Assembly: GCF_029238675.1 (NCBI RefSeq)
Contig: NZ_JAQWFR010000015.1
Location: 1-34,014, forward strand
Length of the DNA: 34,014 bases
Origin: Oceanicoccus sp.
GTDB taxonomy: Bacteria > Pseudomonadota > Gammaproteobacteria > Pseudomonadales > Dasaniaceae
Direction: 5' to 3'
Made by a program: the position numbers and the translations under genes. Of this stretch, positions 18,509-29,787 are shown one piece after another; position 1 is the stretch's first letter; each line of letters starts with the position of its first letter. The notes under the pieces were generated by a model. That model made no database searches, was not told the DNA's origin, and was given only the letters and a program-made list of their open reading frames with translations.

Positions 18509-19618
18509 GTGACCTCCTTTGGTTGGGAGTCCGAGTCTGTCTATAGTCATCCAGAGGATTACTACAGTGAGCTATTAGTTGATATCAGCCATGCTCGCCA
18601 AAGTATTGAGTTGGTTGTTTATATCTTTGCCCTGGATGAGTTGGGGCAACGCTTCTTTGATGCTTTGGTCAGGGCTGCAAGACGCGGTGTAAGCGTGCGC
18701 GTGCAGGTTGACGGCATTGGCTCTGCTGAAGAGGGCGATGTACTGGCAGCCAGGTTTGCCAGCGAGAATATTGATTGCCGTATTTATCACCCCTTGCCCT
18801 GGTACTTAAGTGCCTACCGGTGGTCGGTAACCCCCGGCAGTTTTTTTGCCAAACTCGCTCATTTTATACTTTGCCTTAATCGCCGTGACCACCGTAAATT
18901 TTGTGTGATTGACAGTCGGGTGGCCTGGTGTGGCAGTTTTAACCTGTCCATTGATCATCTGGATAAGTCCATCCCATGGCGCGACTATGGCGCTCGCATC
19001 AGCGGGCTACCGGTTGAGTTACTGCGGGAAAATTTTAGCGCGGTTTGGTCGCGGCGCCCATCCGCCATTACCCTTCAGGATATGAAGTTTTTGCGGTGTA
19101 ATGACAGCCTTAAACTACGTCGCCTTCGCAACCGGCTACTGGTGCAGCATATTCGCTCGGCGCGGCGACGGGTATGGATAGTCAGCGCCTATTTTTCACC
19201 GTCAGGCCAGGTTATTCGGGCCATCAAACAGGCTCGGCAAGCCGGCATAGACGTGAGGGCGGTGGTGGCCGAGCGTTCCGATATCGCGGTATTTCCCTGG
19301 CTAAGTGCGACCTATTATGCGGATTTAATCAATATGGGGGTGGAGATCTATGCCTATAAGCCCGGTGTTTTACATGCCAAGGCCTTGTTGGTTGATGATC
19401 AGTGTGTGATTGGTAGCACCAACCTCAATCATCGCAGCTTTTACCATGACCTGGAGCTGGATATATTACTGACAAACCAACAATCGGTTAAAACCATGGC
19501 GGAGAGTATTGAACAGGATATTGCCCAATCCACTAAAGCCTCACTGGCTGACCTGTCTATCATGAGCCGGAGGTTCTGGTTTGGCTGGTTGCTGCGGGTG
19601 TTGCGCTACTGGATGTAG
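18509..19618 (+). CDS. Phospholipase D superfamily protein, cardiolipin synthase B-like
   Basis: A 369-aa protein with two complete HKD motifs: HRKFCVID (H128, K130, D135) followed by GSFN, and HAKALLVD (H289, K291, D296) followed by GSTN. This is the layout of ClsB/YbhO-type cardiolipin synthases, which join two phospholipids by phosphatidyl transfer. ClsB of E. coli is somewhat longer. A hydrophobic stretch near 110-125 and a basic, aromatic C-terminus could hold it to the membrane. The start is GTG with no clear ribosome site, 6 nt after the coiled-coil gene, so translation is probably coupled. A phosphodiesterase or nuclease role cannot be excluded. Confidence 0.87.
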   Translation: MTSFGWESESVYSHPEDYYSELLVDISHARQSIELVVYIFALDELGQRFFDALVRAARRGVSVRVQVDGIGSAEEGDVLAARFASENIDCRIYHPLPWYLSAYRWSVTPGSFFAKLAHFILCLNRRDHRKFCVIDSRVAWCGSFNLSIDHLDKSIPWRDYGARISGLPVELLRENFSAVWSRRPSAITLQDMKFLRCNDSLKLRRLRNRLLVQHIRSARRRVWIVSAYFSPSGQVIRAIKQARQAGIDVRAVVAERSDIAVFPWLSATYYADLINMGVEIYAYKPGVLHAKALLVDDQCVIGSTNLNHRSFYHDLELDILLTNQQSVKTMAESIEQDIAQSTKASLADLSIMSRRFWFGWLLRVLRYWM

Positions 19619-19622
19619 TTAA

Positions 19623-19638
19623 TATAGTTTGAACTATA
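19623..19638. promoter_or_regulatory. Perfect inverted repeat upstream of the lipoprotein gene
   Basis: TATAGTT-TG-AACTATA, seven base pairs with a 2-nt centre, lies about 40 nt before the ATG at 19676. Its size and position suit a dimeric repressor site. No regulator gene adjoins it, so this is only a candidate. Confidence 0.25.
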
Positions 19639-19675
19639 CTGGATATCATTAAGGTTAGCTGGGATAGATAGAGCG

Positions 19676-19981
19676 ATGAAGATATTGACCCAATCGATGC
19701 TGTTACTGATGCTATTTTTGTTGACGGCTTGTGAATCGGATAATGAGCATTTTTGCGCGCGTTACCAGTATGTCTACAACCAGTTGTTGGAAGATGATAT
19801 TCCGCCCTACGGTGAAATGAAGCAGCAGTTAATGGAAAGCCTGGCTACCCCCAAGAAAGATAAAGACCAGGCTCGGTTTATGCTGTTTGTACTGGAAGAT
19901 TGGTATTCGGAGCTAAAGCCTGGCCATGAGGATAGCCGTGAGTTCTGCATGCGCATCAAGCGCTGGGAAGCTTACCCTTAA
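19676..19981 (+). CDS. Small lipoprotein of unknown function
   Basis: A 101-aa protein with a lipoprotein signal: basic start, Leu-rich core and lipobox LTAC, giving a mature protein from Cys19. The acidic residues after the Cys (ESDNE) include no Asp at +2, so outer-membrane sorting is the default expectation. The remainder is helical and charged (GEMKQQLMESLATPKKDKDQ). I do not recognise the family. The next element downstream is the repeat at 20041. Confidence 0.75.
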   Translation: MKILTQSMLLLMLFLLTACESDNEHFCARYQYVYNQLLEDDIPPYGEMKQQLMESLATPKKDKDQARFMLFVLEDWYSELKPGHEDSREFCMRIKRWEAYP

Positions 19982-20040
19982 AGCCCTGGTAATAATTAAA
20001 GTAAGAGGCTCTCTCCTCCCTCCCCCCCCCAAAAAAAAAC

Positions 20041-20166
20041 CGTCATTCCCGCGAAGGCGGGAATCCAGTACTGTAGATTTCCGCTTTAGCGGAAATAACA
20101 GCATAAGCATACAGCCTGGATTCCCGCCTTCGCGGGAATGACGATAGTCATTTTCGTCGAAGCCTG
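20041..20166. repeat. Palindromic repeat, complete copy (locus 3)
   Basis: The 103-bp core 20041-20143 has the same length and orientation as locus 2: left arm, central hairpin (ATTTCCGCT/AGCGGAAAT), right arm. The shared flank runs at 20146-20166. It is immediately preceded by a run of nine C and nine A (20022-20039). Confidence 0.9.
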
Positions 20167-22918
<2,752 letters not shown>

Positions 22919-22942
22919 TTAGAGAGTACGGAGTAAAACTGA

Positions 22943-24232
<1,290 letters not shown>

Positions 24233-24237
24233 TGTAG

Positions 24238-24255
24238 GGTGGATTACAATCCACC
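24238..24255. repeat. Short palindrome after eno
   Basis: GGTGGATT-AC-AATCCACC lies six bases past the eno stop. Fourteen of its bases recur upstream of pyrG (20186-20199), without the left half of the palindrome. It may be a member of a second, shorter repeat family. Confidence 0.5.
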
Positions 24256-24267
24256 AATACTTCAAGC

Positions 24268-24295
24268 AAGGGAGAACATAAAGCTCTCCCTTTCT
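24268..24295 (+). terminator. Probable intrinsic terminator of eno
   Basis: AAGGGAGA (24268-24275) pairs with TCTCCCTT (24285-24292) across a 9-nt loop and runs into a T-rich tail (TTTCTTTTAT). It is well placed 36 nt after the eno stop. Confidence 0.7.
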
Positions 24296-24369
24296 TTTAT
24301 CCTCCTCTATACTAGTGCTAGCTTGAACTATTCATATTGTAAGGTGGCCGCTACCAAGCGGTTGTTGCT

Positions 24370-24654
24370 ATGCGCTGGATCCTAATACTTCTTATTGCCA
24401 TTTTAGTCAGCCTACAGTATCGCCTGTGGTTTGGTCAGGGCAGCTGGGAGCAAATTGTTTCACTGGAACGTGAGCTGGAACAGCAGCAGCTGGTCAGCCA
24501 GCGCCTGCGAGACAGAAACCAGGTACTTGAAAACGAAGTCAGGGATTTAAAAAGCGGCCTTGAAAGCGTTGAAGAGCGAGCCCGCTCAGAGTTAGGTTTG
24601 ATTAAAGACGGTGAAACCTTTTATCTGTTGATTGATGAAGAGAAAAATAAGTAA
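24370..24654 (+). CDS. ftsB: Cell division protein FtsB
   Basis: Divisome protein that forms the FtsQLB complex and relays the signal that activates septal wall synthesis. It has 94 aa. One N-terminal transmembrane helix (about 3-20, ILILLIAILVSLQYRLWFG) is followed by a coiled coil (about 25-72). The conserved C-terminal ARSELGLIKDGETFYLL is the part that binds FtsQ/FtsL. The stop overlaps the ispD ATG by one base. Confidence 0.96.
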   Translation: MRWILILLIAILVSLQYRLWFGQGSWEQIVSLERELEQQQLVSQRLRDRNQVLENEVRDLKSGLESVEERARSELGLIKDGETFYLLIDEEKNK

Positions 24655-25361
24655 TGACCGAGCTTGAAACTTCCCCGCGCTTTTTTGCTGTTATTCCCGC
24701 TGCCGGTGTCGGTAAGCGGATGGGCAGTGAGATACCCAAGCAGTATTTACCGCTGCTGGGTAAAACCGTTATCGAGCACACCATTACCACTCTGTTAGCT
24801 GAGCCTTTGCTGGACCGTATTATTATTGCCGTCAGTGCTGAAGATACCCATTGGCAATCATTGGATGTACTGAAAGATGCCCGTATTGAGATTGTAGACG
24901 GCGGGGCAGAGCGCAGTGACTCGGTATTAAATGGCCTAAAACATCTTTCATCTATTGCCAGTAACAATGACTGGGTATTAGTCCATGATGTTGCCCGACC
25001 CTGTATTGCTGCCAGCGATATTCAACGCTTAATCACTGCATTATCCAGCCATCCAGTGGGTGGGATTTTAGCGGTTCCTATGAGTGACACAGTTAAACAG
25101 GTTGCAGGTAAAATTATTGCCGCCACTGTTGACCGAAGCCAGTTATGGCATGCGCAAACGCCGCAAATGTTCCGCCATCAATTATTATTAGACAGTGTAA
25201 CCGCCGGTGTTGAGCAGGGCCTATCGATTACCGATGAGGCCTCTGCCATAGAGTTAGCCGGTTATCAGCCCGAAGTGGTGCAAGCCATATCGGCCAATAT
25301 CAAAATTACTCGCCCAGAAGACCTGGCACTGGCCGAGCACTATTTAAAGAAGGAAGGCTGA
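24654..25361 (+). CDS. ispD: 2-C-methyl-D-erythritol 4-phosphate cytidylyltransferase
   Basis: Third enzyme of the MEP isoprenoid pathway. It joins CTP (supplied by PyrG) to MEP. The 235 aa match the family. The nucleotide-binding loop [20 protein letters not shown] is near residue 15, with VHDVARPCI and ITDEASAIE later. It is coupled to ftsB by a TAATG overlap, and ispF starts 2 nt after its stop. Confidence 0.97.
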   Translation: MTELETSPRFFAVIPAAGVGKRMGSEIPKQYLPLLGKTVIEHTITTLLAEPLLDRIIIAVSAEDTHWQSLDVLKDARIEIVDGGAERSDSVLNGLKHLSSIASNNDWVLVHDVARPCIAASDIQRLITALSSHPVGGILAVPMSDTVKQVAGKIIAATVDRSQLWHAQTPQMFRHQLLLDSVTAGVEQGLSITDEASAIELAGYQPEVVQAISANIKITRPEDLALAEHYLKKEG

Positions 25362-25363
25362 GT

Positions 25364-25837
25364 ATGCGTATCGGGCAAGGTTACGATGTTCATCGTTTTG
25401 GCGAAGGCGATCATATTGTACTGGGCGGTGTCACTATTCCCTATGACCAGGGTTTAGTCGCTCACTCCGATGGCGATGTGTTGCTGCATGCTTTATGTGA
25501 TGCTCTATTAGGTGCCTGCGCACTGGGTGATATTGGCAGGCATTTTCCCGATACCGATGCACAATATGCCAATGCCGATAGTCGCGAGTTATTGCGCCAT
25601 GTGTACCAACTGGTAACGGACAAAGGCTATTGCCTGACCAATACCGATATAACCGTGGTTGCCCAGACACCAAAAATGGCGCCGCATATTTCAGCAATGT
25701 GCAGCCACATAGCCAGTGATTTAAACGTGGCTGAAGATCAAGTTAATGTTAAAGCTACCACCACCGAGCATTTGGGTTTTACCGGCCGTAAAGAAGGTAT
25801 TGCTGTTTATGCTGTTGTGTTATTGCAGCCTGCCTAA
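25364..25837 (+). CDS. ispF: 2-C-methyl-D-erythritol 2,4-cyclodiphosphate synthase
   Basis: Cyclises CDP-ME-2-phosphate to MEcPP, two steps after IspD. The 157 aa match the family. The zinc ligands D8 and H10 (GYDVH) and H42 ([12 protein letters not shown]) sit at their canonical positions. [15 protein letters not shown] near the C-terminus is the CMP-binding segment. Its stop overlaps the truD ATG by one base. Confidence 0.98.
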   Translation: MRIGQGYDVHRFGEGDHIVLGGVTIPYDQGLVAHSDGDVLLHALCDALLGACALGDIGRHFPDTDAQYANADSRELLRHVYQLVTDKGYCLTNTDITVVAQTPKMAPHISAMCSHIASDLNVAEDQVNVKATTTEHLGFTGRKEGIAVYAVVLLQPA

Positions 25838-26901
25838 TGCCCGAATTGTTATTAACGCCATTACCCTATGCCTATACTGAGCAACCCTTGCTAACAGGTC
25901 TGCTACGTCGCCAGCCTGAAGACTTTATAGTTGAGGAAGTTTTGGGTTTCGAGCCGGAAGGTGAAGGCGAACATATATTTTTATGGATAGAAAAAACCGG
26001 TTTAAATACCCAGCAAGTAGCTGACCGTATTGCCCGGTTGGCCAAATTACCCGCTCGGCAAATCAGCTACTCTGGAATGAAAGACCGCAATGCAGTAACC
26101 CGCCAGTGGTTTAGTGTGCATCTTCCCGGCAATAAAACCCTGGATTGGCAGCAGCTAAACGACCAGCAGGTCAGTGTGTTAAAAACAGTACGGCATTTGC
26201 GTAAATTGCGCCGGGGTGTTCATAAAGCTAACCGCTTTACTATTCGGCTGACTGAGCTTGAGGGTGATACTGCCGGTCTTGAGCAGCGGCTTGGTGCTAT
26301 GGGTGAGCAGGGCGTACCCAATTATTTTGGTGAGCAGCGTTTTGGTTTTGACGGTGCCAACCTGGTTAAAGCTCAACAGCTCTTTGCCGGTAGCTTTAAA
26401 GCCAGGCGACATCAGCGGGGGATTTATCTCTCCGCCGCCCGTGCTTATTTATTTAACCAGCTGCTGGCCAGTCGAGTAACAGCAAAAAACTGGAATAGTT
26501 TATTGGATGGCGAGTTATTAATGTTGGCGGGTTCCCATAGTGTTTTCCCCCAGACTAGCGAGCAGAATTTGGCACAGCGCTTATCCACGGCGGATATTCA
26601 TCTAACCGGCCCGCTATATGGCAAGCCTGCAAGCCTTAGCTGCGCCGGAGCAGTTGCCGATCTGGAGCAGGCCATCTTGTCGAAATATTCCGACTTGTTG
26701 GCAGGTTTAGAACAGGAAGGTTTAAAAGCAGAGCGCCGGGCCCTGCGATCCATCCCGCAAGGGTTGAGCTGGTCGTTGAGTGAGCGGCAACTGGAAGTCA
26801 GTTTCTCCTTAGACAGTGGCTGTTTCGCAACGGCAGTTGTGCGAGAATTAGCAAATTACCGTCGTCCCCGCGAAGGCGGGGACCCAGTACTTACGGCGTA
26901 G
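25837..26901 (+). CDS. truD: tRNA pseudouridine(13) synthase with a repeat-encoded C-terminus
   Basis: Forms pseudouridine at tRNA-Glu position 13. It has 354 aa, against about 349 in E. coli. The catalytic Asp is D83 in SGMKDRNAVTRQW. The TRUD insertion domain and the end motif FATAVVREL are present. From codon 342 (26860) the frame runs into a palindromic repeat. The final 13 residues, RRPREGGDPVLTA, and the stop codon come from it, not from family sequence. The core looks intact, so it is probably functional. surE, the usual next gene (often overlapping truD), is missing here, and pcm follows instead. Confidence 0.94.
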   Translation: MPELLLTPLPYAYTEQPLLTGLLRRQPEDFIVEEVLGFEPEGEGEHIFLWIEKTGLNTQQVADRIARLAKLPARQISYSGMKDRNAVTRQWFSVHLPGNKTLDWQQLNDQQVSVLKTVRHLRKLRRGVHKANRFTIRLTELEGDTAGLEQRLGAMGEQGVPNYFGEQRFGFDGANLVKAQQLFAGSFKARRHQRGIYLSAARAYLFNQLLASRVTAKNWNSLLDGELLMLAGSHSVFPQTSEQNLAQRLSTADIHLTGPLYGKPASLSCAGAVADLEQAILSKYSDLLAGLEQEGLKAERRALRSIPQGLSWSLSERQLEVSFSLDSGCFATAVVRELANYRRPREGGDPVLTA

Positions 26902-26981
26902 CCGTAAGCTAGATCCCCGCCTTCGCGGGGATGACAGTCTGCTTCGCGGGGATGACAGTTTGCTTCGCGGCAATGACGGTT
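26860..26981. repeat. Palindromic repeat, variant copy with tandem arms (locus 4)
   Basis: Left and right arms flank a different 17-nt central palindrome (TTACGGC-GTA-GCCGTAA, 26891-26907). The arm stems read GTCCCCGC/GCGGGGAC instead of ATTCCCGC/GCGGGAAT, so both sides changed together. Two more right-arm pieces follow with a 21-nt period (26941-26961 and 26962-26981). The left arm lies inside truD. Confidence 0.88.
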
Positions 26982-27008
26982 TAAATAATAACAACGTAGG
27001 AGTGGTAA

Positions 27009-27674
27009 GTGAGTAAGTTAAATTTCTCTGGGATTGGTATGACCTCCCAGCGAACCCGCGACAGATTGGTCCAGCGCCTGTGTGACCAGGGCATTACTAA
27101 CTATGAAGTGCTGGATGTTATGCGCACCACCCCCAGACATCTGTTTCTTGATGAGGCTTTGGCCCATCGCGCCTATGAAGACGCTGCCCTACCTATCGGT
27201 TTTCAGCAGACTCTTTCCCAACCTTATACCGTTGCCCGTATGACGGAGTTACTATTGGCCGCCGGCCCCCTAAAGCGGGTGCTTGAGGTGGGCACAGGTT
27301 CCGGTTTTCAAACCACGGTATTGGCTCAATTGGTTGACCGTGTCTATAGTGTTGAACGGATTAAGCCCTTACAGGAAAAAGCCCGCGAGCGTTTTCGTGT
27401 ATTGGGTGCCCGCAATGTTCACCTTAAGCATGCCGACGGTGGCTTTGGCTGGCCGGAGAAGGGGCCTTTTGATGGCATCATCTCCACCGCAGCACCGGAA
27501 CAGATACCGGAAGAACTGGTAGAGCAGCTAGCCATAGGAGGGAGATTAGTTATCCCGATAGGGGATAACCAAACCCAGCAGCTCACACTGGTGGAAAGAA
27601 CCGAAGACAGGGTGATAACCACCGTGGTTGAGCCCGCTTTTTTTGTGCCGTTAAAGTCCGGCATCATCCGTTAG
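27009..27674 (+). CDS. pcm: Protein-L-isoaspartate O-methyltransferase
   Basis: Repairs isoaspartyl damage in ageing proteins using S-adenosylmethionine. It has 221 aa. [33 protein letters not shown], the TLSQPYTVA segment and the SAM motif [11 protein letters not shown] all match Pcm. The start is GTG at 27009 with GGAG 6 nt upstream. An internal ATG at 27039 would lose ten residues but is also possible. In relatives surE precedes it, but here the truD-linked repeat does. Confidence 0.95.
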   Translation: MSKLNFSGIGMTSQRTRDRLVQRLCDQGITNYEVLDVMRTTPRHLFLDEALAHRAYEDAALPIGFQQTLSQPYTVARMTELLLAAGPLKRVLEVGTGSGFQTTVLAQLVDRVYSVERIKPLQEKARERFRVLGARNVHLKHADGGFGWPEKGPFDGIISTAAPEQIPEELVEQLAIGGRLVIPIGDNQTQQLTLVERTEDRVITTVVEPAFFVPLKSGIIR

Positions 27675-27682
27675 GATTTATA

Positions 27683-28630
27683 ATGAAGCCAAGCAATAAC
27701 AAACAGCGATTACTAGGGGTCTACTGTCGCGGTGTCGCCATGGGCGCCGCCGATGTCGTGCCCGGTGTTTCCGGGGGGACCGTTGCCTTTATCACCGGTA
27801 TCTATGAAGAGCTACTGGACTCTATTCAGTCAGTGAACCTCAAAGCGCTGAACCTGTTGTTAAAAGAGGGGCCAATGGCGGCCTGGCGGCATATTAATGG
27901 TAACTTCCTGCTGGTACTGATGCTGGGTGTGTTGACTAGTATCGCCTCATTAGCTCGCGGCATAAGCTACCTGTTAGACAACCATCCCTTATTGGTATGG
28001 TCATTTTTCTTTGGCCTGATACTGGCCTCTTCCATCCATATGATCAAACAGATTAAGGTCTGGCAACTGACCACCGTCATTGCCATTATCGTAGGAGCGG
28101 TTACGGCCTACTGGATTGGCGAGTTAAAACCCTCTGAATTGTCCCCGGATTTGCTGATCTTCTTTGGTGCCGGTGCCATTGCCATCTGTGCGATGATCCT
28201 GCCTGGCATTTCCGGCAGCTTTATCCTGGTGTTGATGGGAATGTACGGCCATGTACTCACCGCGATTAAAGATCTGCAGCTAGTAACCATTGCTGCCTTT
28301 GCCGCTGGCTGCGGTGTTGGCCTGTTAAGCTTCTCCCGGTTACTGTCATGGTTGTTTAAGCGCTTCCACGACCTTACCCTGAGTGTGTTGACCGGCTTCC
28401 TGATCGGCTCTCTCAACCTGGTGTGGCCATGGAAGCAAACCCTAAGCTATTACCAGAATCGCCAGGGTGAGCAGCTGGCTTTAGAACAGCAAAATGTCCT
28501 GCCAGTGACTTATCAAAGCCTGGCAGGGGCCGATGCACAGACGGTTTTCTGTCTTGGTTTGATGGCTTTTGGGATGGTTTTGGTGTTTTTATTGGAGAAA
28601 ATCGGCGAGCAAGAGATCAAAGCAAGCTGA
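27683..28630 (+). CDS. DUF368 membrane protein, probable undecaprenyl-phosphate translocase
   Basis: A 315-aa protein with about eight to ten hydrophobic helices. The two inverted-repeat signatures of DUF368 are clear: DVVPGVSGGTVAFITGIYE near residue 26 and MILPGISGSFILVLMGMYG near residue 172. DUF368 proteins (PopT type) have been shown in other bacteria to return the lipid carrier undecaprenyl phosphate across the inner membrane. That role here is by family. AGGA lies 7 nt before the ATG, 8 nt after pcm. It shares its operon with isoprenoid, KDO and wall genes. Confidence 0.9.
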   Translation: MKPSNNKQRLLGVYCRGVAMGAADVVPGVSGGTVAFITGIYEELLDSIQSVNLKALNLLLKEGPMAAWRHINGNFLLVLMLGVLTSIASLARGISYLLDNHPLLVWSFFFGLILASSIHMIKQIKVWQLTTVIAIIVGAVTAYWIGELKPSELSPDLLIFFGAGAIAICAMILPGISGSFILVLMGMYGHVLTAIKDLQLVTIAAFAAGCGVGLLSFSRLLSWLFKRFHDLTLSVLTGFLIGSLNLVWPWKQTLSYYQNRQGEQLALEQQNVLPVTYQSLAGADAQTVFCLGLMAFGMVLVFLLEKIGEQEIKAS

Positions 28631-28849
28631 TTTAGTCAAAAAATTACCATTTTTTTAGATTATTTTAGAATATAAAAATAATTTATTATATTTTTTATGG
28701 ATTAAAAAGAGCTAAAAAATACACAGCCTAAAATATGGGTATAGAATTTTTTTAAATAAAATCATAGTATTAAGAGTAAGACCTAATAAAGCTGATGATT
28801 AATCGACGGTAAGTCAGAGGTCGATTTGATTAAATAGTAGCCAATTTTT
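28631..28849. other. Very AT-rich intergenic region upstream of nlpD
   Basis: 219 bp, with 28640-28790 made up almost wholly of A and T. There is no gene and no GC-rich terminator stem. It should contain the nlpD promoter, and AT-rich DNA of this kind can act as an UP element or a nucleoid-protein site. Confidence 0.5.
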
Positions 28850-29632
28850 ATGCCCGGATTATTAATAAAAAGTAGCTTTTTTATCAGCGTTTTACTGCTG
28901 TCAGGCTGCTTTGGGGGTGGCAATTATGCCCCGGTGGTCGAGCGTCAAGAGCGTGTTTCGACGGTGCCTGCAAGCCATAAAGTCAGCGCTGGAGAAACCC
29001 TTTACTCAATATCATGGCGTTATAATTTGGACTTCAGGAGGTTAGCAGCCACTAACGGTATCAGGTCTCCCTACACCATCTTTCCCAACCAGAAGATCCG
29101 CTTGCTTGATAGCACTAAAGATAACAGCCGCAGTAATAATCAGAGACAAGCCGTAACACCTGCCACTAAACCAACAAGCAAAACCACAGCCTCAAGTAAC
29201 AAAACAAAAACCAGCAAACCGGCCAACACTGACGCCATCGCGTTAAACCGATCTACCCATCCTTTTCGTTGGCAGTGGCCTGCCAAAGGTAAAACTCTCC
29301 GGGGCTATAGCACCAAAAGTGCTGTTCACAAGGGTATTGATCTTCAGGGCAAGTTGGGAGAACCTGTGCATGCAGCTAACAGCGGAACAGTTGTATATGC
29401 TGGTAGCGGTTTAGTGGGTTATGGCAATTTATTGATCATTAAACACAACGAACATTACTTGAGTGCTTACGGCCACAATCGTCGGTTACTCGTAAAAGAA
29501 GGTGAGTTGGTTAAAGTGGGACAAAAAATTGCAGAATTTGGTGATACCGGAACGGATAAAGTGAAATTGCACTTTGAAATTCGTCGCGATGGTAAGCCAG
29601 TTAACCCACTTGGATTACTGCCTAAGGGGTAG
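28850..29632 (+). CDS. nlpD: Lipoprotein NlpD, murein hydrolase activator
   Basis: Outer-membrane lipoprotein that activates the amidase AmiC during cell separation. It has 260 aa. The lipobox LLSGC gives Cys20. A LysM peptidoglycan-binding domain lies at 43-86. A Lys/Thr/Ser-rich linker spans about 88-135. A LytM/M23 domain lies at about 140-258. H160 and D164 of the HxxxD motif are kept, but the HxH motif reads KLH (Lys239, His241), so the zinc site is incomplete, as expected for an activator without its own hydrolase activity. No clear ribosome site precedes the ATG. In E. coli an rpoS promoter lies inside nlpD, and the same is likely here. Confidence 0.94.
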   Translation: MPGLLIKSSFFISVLLLSGCFGGGNYAPVVERQERVSTVPASHKVSAGETLYSISWRYNLDFRRLAATNGIRSPYTIFPNQKIRLLDSTKDNSRSNNQRQAVTPATKPTSKTTASSNKTKTSKPANTDAIALNRSTHPFRWQWPAKGKTLRGYSTKSAVHKGIDLQGKLGEPVHAANSGTVVYAGSGLVGYGNLLIIKHNEHYLSAYGHNRRLLVKEGELVKVGQKIAEFGDTGTDKVKLHFEIRRDGKPVNPLGLLPKG

Positions 29633-29693
29633 GTGCCAAATAAGTACTTGGCACTGAGTTTTAAGTACAAGTCCCTATGGACTTAATACTTAA
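29633..29693 (+). promoter_or_regulatory. Two stem-loops in the nlpD-rpoS interval
   Basis: First hairpin: GTGCCAA (29633-29639) with TTGGCAC (29648-29654). Second: TTAAGTA-C-AAGTCC (29661-29674) with GGACTT-AA-TACTTAA (29679-29693), 13 bp with one small internal loop. They would lie in the rpoS leader of any transcript starting in nlpD. They may limit read-through or bind a regulatory RNA, which is inference. Confidence 0.55.
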
Positions 29694-29736
29694 ATAAGCA
29701 GTTAATCCTAACGCTGGGTTGCCACACTTTAGAGGC

Positions 29737-29787
29737 AAGGAGTTTTATGTGTGGCCGAGTCTTCCGAAAAAAATAAAGGTAATACCT
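29737..29787 (+). promoter_or_regulatory. rpoS translation-initiation region with a short upstream frame
   Basis: AAGGAG (29737-29742) is followed by ATGTG. The ATG at 29747 opens a nine-residue frame (MCGRVFRKK, stop at 29774-29776). The GTG at 29749, 6 nt after AAGGAG, is in the rpoS frame. The A7 run at 29767-29773 lies directly before the short frame's stop and is phased A_AAA_AAA. The main rpoS ATG (29788) has its own AAGG at 29776-29779, overlapping that stop. Coupling, an alternative start or frameshifting are all possible. Confidence 0.5.

Noticed and set aside
29479-29632. Degenerate zinc site in NlpD as a sign of decay
   Set aside because: Loss of the catalytic HxH histidine is normal for NlpD-type activators, so it is not a defect.
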